Part shown: positions 33,723 to 42,891 of the stretch, piece after piece | How the letters are laid out: each line of letters starts with the position of its first letter | Position numbering within the stretch: position 1 is the stretch's first letter | NCBI GenBank assembly: GCA_902517745.1 | Contig: CABYDS010000004.1 | Coordinates: 33,614-97,613 of the forward strand | Reading direction: 5' to 3' | From: an uncultured Pelagibacteraceae bacterium | GTDB lineage: Bacteria > Pseudomonadota > Alphaproteobacteria > Pelagibacterales > Pelagibacteraceae | Length of the DNA stretch: 64,000 nt | Notes under the pieces: model-generated | Database searches by the model: none | Told to the model about the DNA's origin: nothing | What the model saw: the letters and a program-made list of their open reading frames with translations, nothing else | Program-made: the position numbers and the translations under genes

Positions 33723-34732
33723 TGGATTTCTTAAATGCAATAATTGTACTTTTTAATTTCACAGTGATACCAGCCTTAGCTTATGGTTCACAATTAGCTT
33801 TAGGTGCTATTTTTGTTACTTTAATATACGCAGTTTTAAGATTTGCTAATTTTGCAACAGGAGACATGATGTCTTTTGGAACAATGTTCGCAGTTATTCT
33901 AACATATTATTTTCAGTCCTTAGGTTTTGGATTAGGCGTTCTACCAACAGCACTTTTAACAATTCCTTTCGCCATCCTAATGATGATTTTATATATGTTA
34001 ATAATAGACAAATTTGTTTTCAGTTATTACAGGTTAAAAAAAAGTCCTCCAGTTCAGTTTGCAATGGTTAGTGTAGGGGTAATGTTTGTAACTCAAGCCT
34101 TAATTAGAATAATCATTGGACCATCTGACAGAAGATTTTTAGATGGTGAAAAATTTATAATTAAAGCAACAGAATTTAAAGAAATGACTGGTCTTGCAGA
34201 AGGTATAACTTTAAAATCAACACAAGCAATAACAATAATCGTAACTTTAATTGTTGTTTCAATAATGTTTTGGTTTTTAAATAGAACTAAAACTGGAACA
34301 AGTATGAGAGCTTATTCAGACAATGAAGATTTAGCATTATTGTCTGGTATAGATCCTAAGAGAGTTGTTTTGATAACATGGATCATTGCAGGAATTTTGG
34401 CTACTATTGGTGGAGTATTGTACGGTTTAGATAAAAGTTATAGACCTTTTGTTTATTTTAATAATATGCTTCCAATATTCGCCGCAGCAATTGTTGGTGG
34501 AATCGGAAATCCATTTGGAGCCTTCTTAGGTGGATACGTTATAGCTTTTGCAGAAATATTTGTAACTTACGCATACAAAAGATTTATTTCATATTTATTA
34601 CCTGAACATCTTGAGCCAGACTCTTTACTCCAGTTATTATCGACTGATTACAAGTTTGCTGTTTCGTTTTCAATTTTAGTAATTGTTTTATTAATAAGGC
34701 CATCAGGTATCTTTAAAGGAAAAGTAATATGA
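33722..34732 (+). CDS. livH: LIV-type ABC permease (second system, LivH-like)
   Basis: The 336-residue membrane protein has LivH motifs: LALGAIFVTLIYAVLRFANFATGDMMSFG near the start, TSMRAYSDNEDLALLSGIDPKRVVLITW at the ATPase contact, and FAAAIVGGIGNPFGAFLGG near the end. It overlaps livM by four bases (ATGA). Confidence 0.9.
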   Translation: MDFLNAIIVLFNFTVIPALAYGSQLALGAIFVTLIYAVLRFANFATGDMMSFGTMFAVILTYYFQSLGFGLGVLPTALLTIPFAILMMILYMLIIDKFVFSYYRLKKSPPVQFAMVSVGVMFVTQALIRIIIGPSDRRFLDGEKFIIKATEFKEMTGLAEGITLKSTQAITIIVTLIVVSIMFWFLNRTKTGTSMRAYSDNEDLALLSGIDPKRVVLITWIIAGILATIGGVLYGLDKSYRPFVYFNNMLPIFAAAIVGGIGNPFGAFLGGYVIAFAEIFVTYAYKRFISYLLPEHLEPDSLLQLLSTDYKFAVSFSILVIVLLIRPSGIFKGKVI

Positions 34733-36099
34733 GGAATTATAAAAATGTCATCGCCGCATATTCAATCATGATATTTTTAATAATTTTAGTTGGGATATTT
34801 CAATCCTGGTCTATAGCATTAACTATTTTAAATTATTGTTTAATTTCTGCAGTTATGACTATCGGGGCAAATATACAATGGGGTTATGCTGGATTAATTA
34901 ATTTTGGGATAATGGGATACACAGCATTAGGAGGATTAGCTGTAGTCTTAGTTTCGGTTGAACCAGTCAAAAAAGCTTGGCAAGTTGGAGGTTTAAATAT
35001 TTTGGCTTGTATATGGATAATTGTTGCAATTATCTTTGTAGTTAAATTTATACTTAACAGATTTAATAAATCTAAATTAAGAAATTACTCAGTAGCCTCT
35101 GTAATTTTAGGTGGAATAATTTTACTAAGAATAACTGCTGCACCGGGAATAGAGGCGATCGAGTCAGTTGATCCAGCAAAGACAGGATTTCTTGGTGGCA
35201 TGGGATTGCCCGTTTTGCTTTCCTGGATTTTCGGTGCGCTGTTGGCAGGCAGTTTAGCATTTGTCATAGGAAAGATCGCATTAGGTCTTCGTGCAGATTA
35301 TTTAGCTATTGCAACATTATTAATAGCAGAAATTATCGTTTCAATTATTAAACATGAGGAATGGTTGGCAAGAGGTGTAAAAAATGTAATAGGATTAAAA
35401 AGACCAGCACCATACGAAATAGATCTACAAACCTCAGAATGGTTTATAAATTTAGTTACAAAATTTAACTCATCAAAATTAAATTTAATTAATTCAATCG
35501 TTGATAAGCAAGAAGCTCTAAATCAAATGGTCATTGATGCTTCATCGGTTTATGTAAAATTATGTTTTACAGGTTTATTTCTTACTGTTGTTATTATCTT
35601 GTTAATTGTGACCCAGAAAGCCCTTTATTCACCATGGGGAAGAAAAATGAGAGCTATAAGAGATAATGAGGAGGCGGCAAGTGCAATGGGTAAAAATATT
35701 GTTAAAGAGCATCTTCTTATTTTTATTTTGGGATCTGCAATTGTTGGCTTAGCTGGAGCTATGATGGTTACAAATGACGGTTTGTTTACACCAGGTAGCT
35801 ACAGACCTATGAGATATACTTTTGTAATTTGGGTCATGGTTATAGTAGGTGGAACAGGAAATAATTTCGGAGCAATATTAGGGGGATTTGTAGTTTGGTT
35901 TTTATGGGTTGAAGCTGCCCCAATTGCATTATTTTTAATTAATTTATTTACATCTCATCTACCAGAAACTAATGCAGTTAGAGTTCACTTAATTGAAAGT
36001 GCTCCATATTTTAGATTCTTAGTCATAGGAATGGGTTTACTTTTAATAATGCGCTATAGACCGCAAGGAATTATTCCGGAAAAAATTATTAAACAATAA
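34729..36099 (+). CDS. livM: LIV-type ABC permease (second system, long LivM-like)
   Basis: The 456-residue membrane protein has LivM motifs: MTIGANIQWGYAGLINFGIMGYTALGG, ALGLRADYLAIATLLIAEII, RKMRAIRDNEEAASAMG and VIVGGTGNNFGAILGG. It is about 100 residues longer than typical LivM because of extra segments near residues 85-150 and 225-280. The start lies in the preceding stop (ATGA); the stop overlaps the start of a 22-codon ORF. Confidence 0.9.
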   Translation: MRNYKNVIAAYSIMIFLIILVGIFQSWSIALTILNYCLISAVMTIGANIQWGYAGLINFGIMGYTALGGLAVVLVSVEPVKKAWQVGGLNILACIWIIVAIIFVVKFILNRFNKSKLRNYSVASVILGGIILLRITAAPGIEAIESVDPAKTGFLGGMGLPVLLSWIFGALLAGSLAFVIGKIALGLRADYLAIATLLIAEIIVSIIKHEEWLARGVKNVIGLKRPAPYEIDLQTSEWFINLVTKFNSSKLNLINSIVDKQEALNQMVIDASSVYVKLCFTGLFLTVVIILLIVTQKALYSPWGRKMRAIRDNEEAASAMGKNIVKEHLLIFILGSAIVGLAGAMMVTNDGLFTPGSYRPMRYTFVIWVMVIVGGTGNNFGAILGGFVVWFLWVEAAPIALFLINLFTSHLPETNAVRVHLIESAPYFRFLVIGMGLLLIMRYRPQGIIPEKIIKQ

Positions 36100-36167
36100 T
36101 GTATTATATTTTATTAGGTGTTGTTTTAGGATTAATATTTTACTTATCCGATAAATATCTCTTTTGA
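36099..36167 (+). CDS. Possible 22-residue single-helix membrane peptide
   Basis: An ATG overlaps the livM stop (TAATG) and opens a 22-codon frame, MYYILLGVVLGLIFYLSDKY followed by two residues and TGA. One hydrophobic helix with a polar end is predicted. Coupling to livM favours translation. The frame overlaps the end of the convergent Nudix gene by 28 bases, and AT-rich DNA makes hydrophobic short frames common by chance. Confidence 0.3.
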   Translation: MYYILLGVVLGLIFYLSDKYLF

Positions 36168-36640
36168 TTTAACAAAAACAAAAATCCAGCAATGTGACAA
36201 GAGTGTGAAAATTTTTTTTGTTTTATCAAATTTAGAATTTTAGATTTATTTAATAGGTGAATTTTAACCCCATTTTCCGGTAAACCAATTTTTTTGATTT
36301 TATTTGTAAAATAACAATTGTAAGAACAATTTAGTCTTCCAGGATCTGCATAAAAACTGATTAATTTAACGGGTTTTTTTGTACTACAATATCCCGTTTC
36401 TTCTCTTAATTCTTTTAAAGCAGTTTGTAATATAGTTTGACCTTTATCAACTATTCCACCTGGAAATTCATAAGTTATTTTATTAATTGGAATTCTATTC
36501 TGAGATATAACTAAATATTTATCTTTTATTTTAGGAATAATAATACTTATTTTAGGTGTTTTGATATAATAATAAAATTGATTTTTCTTAAAGGCTTTTC
36601 TTTTTAAAAAAATACCTTCATATAATTTTTGATTTTTCAT
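36140..36640 (-). CDS. Nudix hydrolase with a degenerate Nudix box
   Basis: The 166-residue protein matches the ADP-sugar pyrophosphatase type: YEFPGGIVDKGQTILQTAL, then KELREETGYC. In the canonical box G-x5-E-x7-RE-x2-EE-x-G, the first Glu is Gln here and the Arg-Glu pair is Lys-Glu; the EE metal ligands remain. Activity is plausible but not certain. It lies 45 bases after the second LIV binding protein on the same strand, with a hairpin in the gap, and its end overlaps the convergent livM tail ORF. Confidence 0.8.
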   Translation of the reverse strand: MKNQKLYEGIFLKRKAFKKNQFYYYIKTPKISIIIPKIKDKYLVISQNRIPINKITYEFPGGIVDKGQTILQTALKELREETGYCSTKKPVKLISFYADPGRLNCSYNCYFTNKIKKIGLPENGVKIHLLNKSKILNLIKQKKFSHSCHIAGFLFLLNQKRYLSDK

Positions 36641-36645
36641 TTTTT

Positions 36646-36672
36646 GTTCCCGACAAAATTAATGCCGGGAAC
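36646..36672 (-). promoter_or_regulatory. Inverted repeat before the Nudix gene
   Basis: GTTCCCG (36646-36652) and CGGGAAC (36666-36672) form a 7-bp stem with a 13-base loop. On the reverse strand the second arm reads CGGGAAC, just before the Nudix ATG at 36640, so it covers the ribosome site. There is no U-run in this direction, so it may limit Nudix translation rather than end the binding-protein mRNA. Confidence 0.4.
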
Positions 36673-36685
36673 TATAGATAATTTA

Positions 36686-37876
36686 TTATCTTTGTTTTTT
36701 ATCTTTAAACTTTCCACCTTTTATTTCTTTTTCAATAAAAGATCCAAAAGCTTCACCAACATCTGTAAATTCAACAGCTGTAGCACCTTCATAGTTTACC
36801 GCTTTACCTTTAGCTAATAAATCAAGTGCTTTCTTTAATTCACCTGGATAAATTTTTGTTCCAGGAGCATTAGCTACTGACATTACATTTTTTTGAACAG
36901 TCATTCTGTCAGCTTTTCCACCAGCTTGCATTGCAAGTGTGATCAAGGCTGCAGCATCATAACTTTCACCTGTGTAAGGACCTGATGAGTCAATACCACC
37001 AGCACTAGCAACCTCTTTAAATATACCAGCACCTTTACCCATTGATCCTGGCAAAGATCCAAATGATTTATTTAAGTCTTTTCCAAATCTATCAGTAAGA
37101 GAGTCACCAATCATTCCATCTGAAAGAACAAATGTGTCAAACGATCCTGAGTCTAATGATCCTTGAATTATACTACCACCAGCTTGATCTAAGTAACCTA
37201 AAACAGCAAGAGCGTCTCCACCTGCTGCTGCAAGTGTTGCTACTTCTGCACCATAGTCACCTTTACCTTCTTCGTGTGCTGTAACAGCTGTTACTTTTAT
37301 ACCATGAGCTTTAACTGCAGCTACATAAACATCTGCTAAACCTTTTCCGTAGTCATTGTTAGTATGAGTTACTGCTAATGATTTAACTTTTCTGTCCTTT
37401 GTAATATCTGCTAAAACTTGTCCTCCTCTAGCATCCGATGGAGCAGTTCTGAAGAAATAACCATTATCATTAAGATCAGTTAATCCTGGAGATGTAGCAG
37501 ATGGTGAAATCATAACAACACCATTTGGTACGGCAACATTAGTTGCTATTGCACCTGTAACACCAGAACAATCAGCACCCATAATAGCGACAACACCACC
37601 TGAAACTAAACCTTCAGCAGCAGTTGTAGCAGCAGCAGAATCAACACAAGTTGAGTCAGCTCTTTCTACAGATATTTTTTTTCCACCTAATAATGAACCT
37701 GAATCTGAAGCTTCTTTAAAAGCAAGTTCAGCAGAAGCAGCCATTGCAGGTGTAAGGGTTTCAATAGGACCAGTAAATCCTAAAATAATACCCATTTTAA
37801 TTCCATGCCCGTCTGAAAAAGCTTTTGAAGTAAAGCTTAAGATAAACACGAATGTACCTATTAGTAATTTTTTCAT
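36686..37876 (-). CDS. Periplasmic binding protein of the second LIV/HAAT-type ABC importer
   Basis: The 396-residue exported protein has a Sec signal (about 1-21) and the Peripla_BP_6 fold: MGIILGFTGPIETLTPAMAASAELAFKEA, then GADCSGVTGAIATNVAVPNG and SPSATSPGLTDL. It likely serves the livGFHM set that ends 587 bases away on the opposite strand. AAAGGG lies seven bases before the ATG. Substrate unknown. A promoter with an overlapping palindrome lies upstream. Confidence 0.9.
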   Translation of the reverse strand: MKKLLIGTFVFILSFTSKAFSDGHGIKMGIILGFTGPIETLTPAMAASAELAFKEASDSGSLLGGKKISVERADSTCVDSAAATTAAEGLVSGGVVAIMGADCSGVTGAIATNVAVPNGVVMISPSATSPGLTDLNDNGYFFRTAPSDARGGQVLADITKDRKVKSLAVTHTNNDYGKGLADVYVAAVKAHGIKVTAVTAHEEGKGDYGAEVATLAAAGGDALAVLGYLDQAGGSIIQGSLDSGSFDTFVLSDGMIGDSLTDRFGKDLNKSFGSLPGSMGKGAGIFKEVASAGGIDSSGPYTGESYDAAALITLAMQAGGKADRMTVQKNVMSVANAPGTKIYPGELKKALDLLAKGKAVNYEGATAVEFTDVGEAFGSFIEKEIKGGKFKDKKQR

Positions 37877-37918
37877 ATTTTCCCTTTAATTGTTAAGAAT
37901 TTATATATTTAAAATTAA

Positions 37919-37955
37919 ATATTATTGGATTATTTTTTCAATGACAATTTTGTCA
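37919..37955 (-). promoter_or_regulatory. Promoter of the second LIV binding protein with an operator-like palindrome on its -35
   Basis: On the reverse strand TTGTCA (complement of 37942-37947), 17 bases, then TAATAT (complement of 37919-37924) form a promoter. The -35 box is one arm of TGACAATTTTGTCA (37942-37955), a 6-bp inverted repeat with a 2-base centre. A repressor or activator could bind there. The rest of the 127-base gap is plain AT-rich DNA. Confidence 0.45.
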
Positions 37956-38003
37956 GATATTTAAAGAATTATGAGTTTATTTTATTAATTTTTTTAATTC
38001 TTT

Positions 38004-41000
38004 TTAAAATTTCAAAGATCCTGTGAAAATAAAGTTAGTGTCTAACTTGTTTTGTTTTAAATGACCCAAATCATCAGTAATCACAGTCTTAAATCCAAAT
38101 TTAAAAGAGTTATCAAATTCTCTAGTGTAAGTTAAAGTTATATCTTTTTGTCTACCTGATGGATTTAATTCTACGATATAATCATCATATGGTATTATTC
38201 CATTTTTGTCTGATAATCCAATCAACCTAAATTTCATATCGCCTTTTTCTATCCGGTTAGGTTGTGAGTATGTTAAATTAATAATATCTTTTCCAAATAT
38301 ATTATTTAATTGGTAATCAACTTCAAAACTTGAACTTAAAACTTTTGATGAACCAATTATAAAGTTGTTATTTCCATTTTTTAATTGAGATATTCCAGTT
38401 GTATTATTAAATGATATCGAGCTATTACTATTAATACTTTTATTTAAATTAAAACCAAAAAAATTTGTTAAAGTATTATTATTTAATCCAAAGGCTCCAC
38501 TTGATTTAGAAAGTAAAAAACTTTCACTTTCTTTTAAAATACCTGCTGTTAAAGAAAATTCTTCAAAATTTTCATTATTTAAATTCAATGAAAAAGCTAA
38601 AGTTTCTATTGGTAAGACTACATCTTTATTTATATTTGTAAGAGGATTAATCATTGAATTATTGTAACTAATTAATAAATCATTTCCATTTAAATATAAT
38701 CTTTGATTAAAACCTATACCTGTGTTTTCAGTTAAGAAAGGATTTATATAAAAATTATTTTTCGGCAAAGCATTTTGAACTGCTAAATTTGGGGTATCCA
38801 AAGTTATGCTTGTGCCATAATTATAGTTATTTTTAAAATTTATATATTCTCCTTCAAAGATGTTATTTGAAGTTTGACCACTTATTTCAATTTTTCTCAA
38901 ATTTTCTAATTCTTCATTTATAGATAATTTTATTTTTTGATTATTTTTATTTTCAGTATTGATAAAATCTGAAACATGTATTTTAAAACCACCATGCAAT
39001 GCATCATAAGCATATGTAAATTTATTATCTAAACCTTTAGATATAGCATTACCTAAAGATGAGGATGTAGATAAAGATGATAAAGAAACAGGATATTTTT
39101 TTAGTTGTGCAAACGGTATTTGACCACCGCCCGATGATCCACCTCCACCACCACTTCCTCCACCTCCTCCAAATGAAAGAGGATTTAAGCTTGTTGTAAT
39201 TGGTGATAAAGCGGCATACATGTCAGGCACACCATGGCCCCAAGTATCATTATAGCCGTGCTTAATAGATGCTCCATGAACTGTAAATGTAGTGTTGCCG
39301 CTTGGTGTGAACCAAGCATTATTGGCTGACGCCAAAAGTCTATCTGTCAGCTGCTCGGGTGTATGATTAGGAAAGGCTTGTCCTAAAAGTGCAATCATAC
39401 CAGAAACTTGTGGAGCACCCATTGATGATCCATTAGAAACTGTATATTGACTTGTTCCTCCAGCATCTATATACCCAGCCGCACCAATTTGTTTATCATC
39501 AACTACTAAACACCATTCTTTAGCAGCTCCACAGGGATTACCTAATCTATTAAAGTCTGAAGTAGAAGCTCCTGATAAAGAAGTGCCAGTAAATTCAGCA
39601 TACATTACAGAAAGCCATGCATCAGTTAGATCAACCGAGTCATCTGTTCCATTAAAATAAGCTGGCAGCCCTGCCATTACACTTACATCAGTGTCATTTA
39701 CATAATTTGAACTAGCCCACACTATTACACCACTATTTTGAAAATTATCTAGTGCAGTTATATATGTAGATGTATGTGAGCCAAAAGCATGCATTGTTGA
39801 GTTGTTCAATTCTTCTCTTATGGTTCTACCATTATTGCTAGCATCATTAACCAATTCAGACCACTCAACAGCACTAGTACAGCTATTACCAACACAACCT
39901 TGGCTGTATCCCCAACTATTATTCATCACAATTGCAGAATGTGTTGTTCGTGCCGTATCTATATCTGTGGCTTGAGCAGTCCCATTATCATCAAATGTTG
40001 AAAATACTATATCAGCATCTGGAGCAACACCATGAGTAGTTCCACTGATAATACCAGCAGCAATACTAGCAACATGAGTACCATGTTGTGTAGAATTATT
40101 TGATGTTGAAGGAGAATCTAACATCGTTACTGTTTTACCTTGGAATGATGAATGATTATTATGCATAGCGTCATCCATTACATAGATTGTTTGACTATCA
40201 CCAAGTAAATATTGATTACTGCTATTCTTAAACGAATGTGCCTTGTGTAAATTCACAAGCTCATATGGATGAACATTATTTGAAGATTGATCAACCAAAG
40301 TCCATGAGGATCTACCAGTAATTGTGCTTTGAACACTTGTATCTTCAGAGTAAGCTGTAGTATTACATTTTAATACATAATCATAAATTGTAATTGTTGT
40401 TTGAGTATTACCTGTTGTAGATACATCCGTCGTACTTGCGGTGATAATAACAGTTTCGGAAGTTTCATTTGTAGTATCATTCACAGGTGTAAGAGTTATT
40501 GAAGCACTTGTAGATCCTGAAACAATCGTTGATGATGAAGCAGATAAATTATAATCTGTTCCAGATGTAGCCGTACCTCCAGTACTATATGTAATATTTA
40601 CATTAGAGGAGTGGGCTTTTGTCAAATTACCTGTGATAGTTATTCCTGTATCACATTCACCCAAGCTGCTAGCTGAAACCGAAAAAGATAATGTGGCTGG
40701 ACTTGATGAAGAACTACCACTTCCACCACCACCTCCACCAGCAAGAGCAGCTACACCTACAGCAGCAATAATTCCAACTTGTGATCCGGCAAACCCAATA
40801 TTTGATACATTTTTTGGTTTTATATATGAATTTAATATTAATGGATCAAATGAGTTATAAATATTTAAAAGCAACTCCTGTCTTTTAAATTCTGACATAT
40901 AGTCAGTCCATTTTGATAAATAATTAATATCTTCTGTTAGAGCATATAAATCTTGAGGATTGTTTTTTATATGTGTATTTAATTTTTTAAAGTCTTTATT

Positions 41001-41399
41001 ATTTAGTGTAAAATTTTTAGCTTCATTATAATTTTCTGAAAAAACAGTTGGTTTGTTAAATAAGCTTTCTTCTTGAGCCATTTTTTCTAGATCTGGATTT
41101 AAAAAATCTTTCATTATTTGTTTAAATCCTTTTTTTTTCTTAACAGTTTCGTTATTAGGTAAATTTAATTCAATAATGTCATTAATAATTCCATTTTTAT
41201 TTTTAATTAAATTTATCCCTTCATCATTGATTTTAATATTTTGATCCAAGAAACATTTTTGTATTTTATTTTTATAGTCAACGTAAGAACTATAACTCTT
41301 TATACATTTATTTAATTCAGTAAAATTTTTAAATGTTGCACAGTAAGAAAGATTATAATTAATTATGACAAAAAATATTGAAAAAACAAATACTTTCAT
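38004..41399 (-). CDS. Subtilisin-type serine protease autotransporter with a Calx-beta-like domain
   Basis: The 1131-residue exported protein has, in order: a signal peptide (about 1-20), a helical N-domain (about 21-200), a Gly-rich membrane-like segment (about 201-226, GIIAAVGVAALAGGGGGGSG), a Calx-beta-like domain (about 235-340; GGTATSGTDYNL), an S8 protease domain (about 365-720), a GGGGGSGGGGGSSGGG linker (about 745), and a C-terminal beta-barrel that ends in Phe. The triad is intact: Asp409 (YVMDD), His439 (HGTHVAS) and Ser659 (GSSMGAP), with Asn565 for the oxyanion hole. It probably exports itself to the surface to cut proteins. It sits five bases after the DMT permease gene on the same strand. 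Confidence 0.85.
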   Translation of the reverse strand: MKVFVFSIFFVIINYNLSYCATFKNFTELNKCIKSYSSYVDYKNKIQKCFLDQNIKINDEGINLIKNKNGIINDIIELNLPNNETVKKKKGFKQIMKDFLNPDLEKMAQEESLFNKPTVFSENYNEAKNFTLNNKDFKKLNTHIKNNPQDLYALTEDINYLSKWTDYMSEFKRQELLLNIYNSFDPLILNSYIKPKNVSNIGFAGSQVGIIAAVGVAALAGGGGGGSGSSSSSPATLSFSVSASSLGECDTGITITGNLTKAHSSNVNITYSTGGTATSGTDYNLSASSSTIVSGSTSASITLTPVNDTTNETSETVIITASTTDVSTTGNTQTTITIYDYVLKCNTTAYSEDTSVQSTITGRSSWTLVDQSSNNVHPYELVNLHKAHSFKNSSNQYLLGDSQTIYVMDDAMHNNHSSFQGKTVTMLDSPSTSNNSTQHGTHVASIAAGIISGTTHGVAPDADIVFSTFDDNGTAQATDIDTARTTHSAIVMNNSWGYSQGCVGNSCTSAVEWSELVNDASNNGRTIREELNNSTMHAFGSHTSTYITALDNFQNSGVIVWASSNYVNDTDVSVMAGLPAYFNGTDDSVDLTDAWLSVMYAEFTGTSLSGASTSDFNRLGNPCGAAKEWCLVVDDKQIGAAGYIDAGGTSQYTVSNGSSMGAPQVSGMIALLGQAFPNHTPEQLTDRLLASANNAWFTPSGNTTFTVHGASIKHGYNDTWGHGVPDMYAALSPITTSLNPLSFGGGGGSGGGGGSSGGGQIPFAQLKKYPVSLSSLSTSSSLGNAISKGLDNKFTYAYDALHGGFKIHVSDFINTENKNNQKIKLSINEELENLRKIEISGQTSNNIFEGEYINFKNNYNYGTSITLDTPNLAVQNALPKNNFYINPFLTENTGIGFNQRLYLNGNDLLISYNNSMINPLTNINKDVVLPIETLAFSLNLNNENFEEFSLTAGILKESESFLLSKSSGAFGLNNNTLTNFFGFNLNKSINSNSSISFNNTTGISQLKNGNNNFIIGSSKVLSSSFEVDYQLNNIFGKDIINLTYSQPNRIEKGDMKFRLIGLSDKNGIIPYDDYIVELNPSGRQKDITLTYTREFDNSFKFGFKTVITDDLGHLKQNKLDTNFIFTGSLKF

Positions 41400-41404
41400 T
41401 GAAC

Positions 41405-42352
41405 TTATCTATTAGGTGTATCTGTAGCTATCATCTGATTTTTTACTTTTTCTCTAAAATATATATAAACACCAGCAGCAATTATTATTGCTGCTCCAAC
41501 AAAAGTTCGAGTAGTTGGAATAGTTTCGAAAAGAATATATCCAGCGAACATAGCAAAAAGTATATAAGAATATTCAAACAAAGAAATTATAGAAGGTGAA
41601 GCAATACTATAAGCTGAAAAGACACAAAAGAAAGATATAGAAGCAACAACTCCCATTACAAAGACATATGGCCATGAAGCTGAAGGGTTAGTAAACCATT
41701 CTCTAACAATAAATTGTAAAGTAGGATCAGAAAAATTATTAAATTTTCCATCTCCACTAACTAGATAAATAATTAAACTTACAATAACCGCAAAAATATA
41801 AAGCAAAGTCATTTGAGTATAAATATTATCTTTATCAGAAGTATATTTTGTAATTGTCATCGAGCAAGCATAACAAAGTGCACATCCGACAGGTGCTAAT
41901 TTGAAAAAATTAAATTCCTCAAGTGTTGGATTAAGTACAATTAATACTCCTATAAAACCTACAACAATTGCACTCCATCTTCTAATTCCAATTTGTTCTT
42001 TTAAGAAAAATTTAGCAAACATAGACATAAAGAAAGGACATGAGAAAAACAGAGCACTAACCATCGCTAGAGACATAAAGGTTAAAGAAATATAAAAAAA
42101 AGCAAATCCAAAAAAGAAACAAACAACCCTTACTAAAGTTAAAAAAGGATAATGTGTTTTAAGAGTAATTTTTTTTTTTGTTATTAAAAAAAAAGATATA
42201 AGAATAGTCGCTTGTATTAAAGTTCTTCCCAAATATAATTCAAATAATGCAATATCTTCAAAAATAAATTTTATTAATGAATCTTGAATGGAAAAAAAGG
42301 CCATTCCAGTCATAATAAAAAAAATACCCTTTGTATTATCATTTGTTTGCAT
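41405..42352 (-). CDS. EamA/DMT-family permease
   Basis: The 315-residue, ten-helix protein has two EamA repeats (IMTGMAFFSIQDSLIKFIF near the start; RRWSAIVVGFIGVLIVLNPT at the end of the first repeat). RRWSAIVVGFIGV is the RhaT/S-adenosylmethionine-transporter-like segment common in alphaproteobacterial DMT proteins. Substrate unknown. The protease gene follows five bases after its stop, so the two may share a transcript. Confidence 0.88.
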   Translation of the reverse strand: MQTNDNTKGIFFIMTGMAFFSIQDSLIKFIFEDIALFELYLGRTLIQATILISFFLITKKKITLKTHYPFLTLVRVVCFFFGFAFFYISLTFMSLAMVSALFFSCPFFMSMFAKFFLKEQIGIRRWSAIVVGFIGVLIVLNPTLEEFNFFKLAPVGCALCYACSMTITKYTSDKDNIYTQMTLLYIFAVIVSLIIYLVSGDGKFNNFSDPTLQFIVREWFTNPSASWPYVFVMGVVASISFFCVFSAYSIASPSIISLFEYSYILFAMFAGYILFETIPTTRTFVGAAIIIAAGVYIYFREKVKNQMIATDTPNR

Positions 42353-42414
42353 ATCGCACCTATATCAAAAAAACTTTAACCTTCATAATTAATAAGATAC
42401 TCTAAAAAGTATTT

Positions 42415-42891
42415 ATGGAAGATTTTAAACCAATTTCTGGTAGCTGTATTTGTGGAGAAATTGAATATACTATTAAATCTAAGCCTTTATTTACACATGC
42501 TTGTCATTGTAAAGATTGCAAGAGATTAACCGGATCATCTTTCGTTGTTAATACAAGTATTTTTGAAAATTCATTAGATATCAAAGGTGAGCTTTTAGAA
42601 AAGAAGTTAATTGCAGGCAGTGGAAAAAGCTGCAAGGTTTACTTTTGCAAAAAGTGTGGTGTTTACATTTATTCTGACTATGAATTCGCTGTTAAAAGGA
42701 TAAGTATAAGAACAAATACTTTATCTAATCCAGAGCTTTTTCCACCTCAAGCACACATATTTGTTAAAAGTAAAGATCCATGGATAAATATTGTAAACAA
42801 AGATATTTGCTATGATGAAATGTATGATCCTAAAATTGCTTGGCCTAAAGAAAGTTTAGATAGATATAAAGAATATCTCGAGTCTAATTAA
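42415..42891 (+). CDS. GFA/CENP-V-like zinc protein
   Basis: The 158-residue protein has the GFA zinc ligands: CICGEIEYTI at residues about 10-12, ACHCKDCKRLTGSSF (two cysteines and a histidine region) and FCKKCGVYIYS. The fold is linked to glutathione-dependent formaldehyde binding, but most members are uncharacterised. It is a single plus-strand gene whose end overlaps the GMC gene by eight bases. A second copy sits at 47685. Confidence 0.85.
   Translation: MEDFKPISGSCICGEIEYTIKSKPLFTHACHCKDCKRLTGSSFVVNTSIFENSLDIKGELLEKKLIAGSGKSCKVYFCKKCGVYIYSDYEFAVKRISIRTNTLSNPELFPPQAHIFVKSKDPWINIVNKDICYDEMYDPKIAWPKESLDRYKEYLESN

Noticed and set aside
38987..39180. Short tandem repeat around 39120-39180
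   Set aside because: It is only repeated Gly and Ser codons of the protease linker, not a separate repeat element.
40633..40860. A 75-codon plus-strand frame inside the subtilisin gene
   Set aside because: It is the antisense of the Gly/Ser-rich segment (its proline run mirrors poly-Gly codons) and has no ribosome site.
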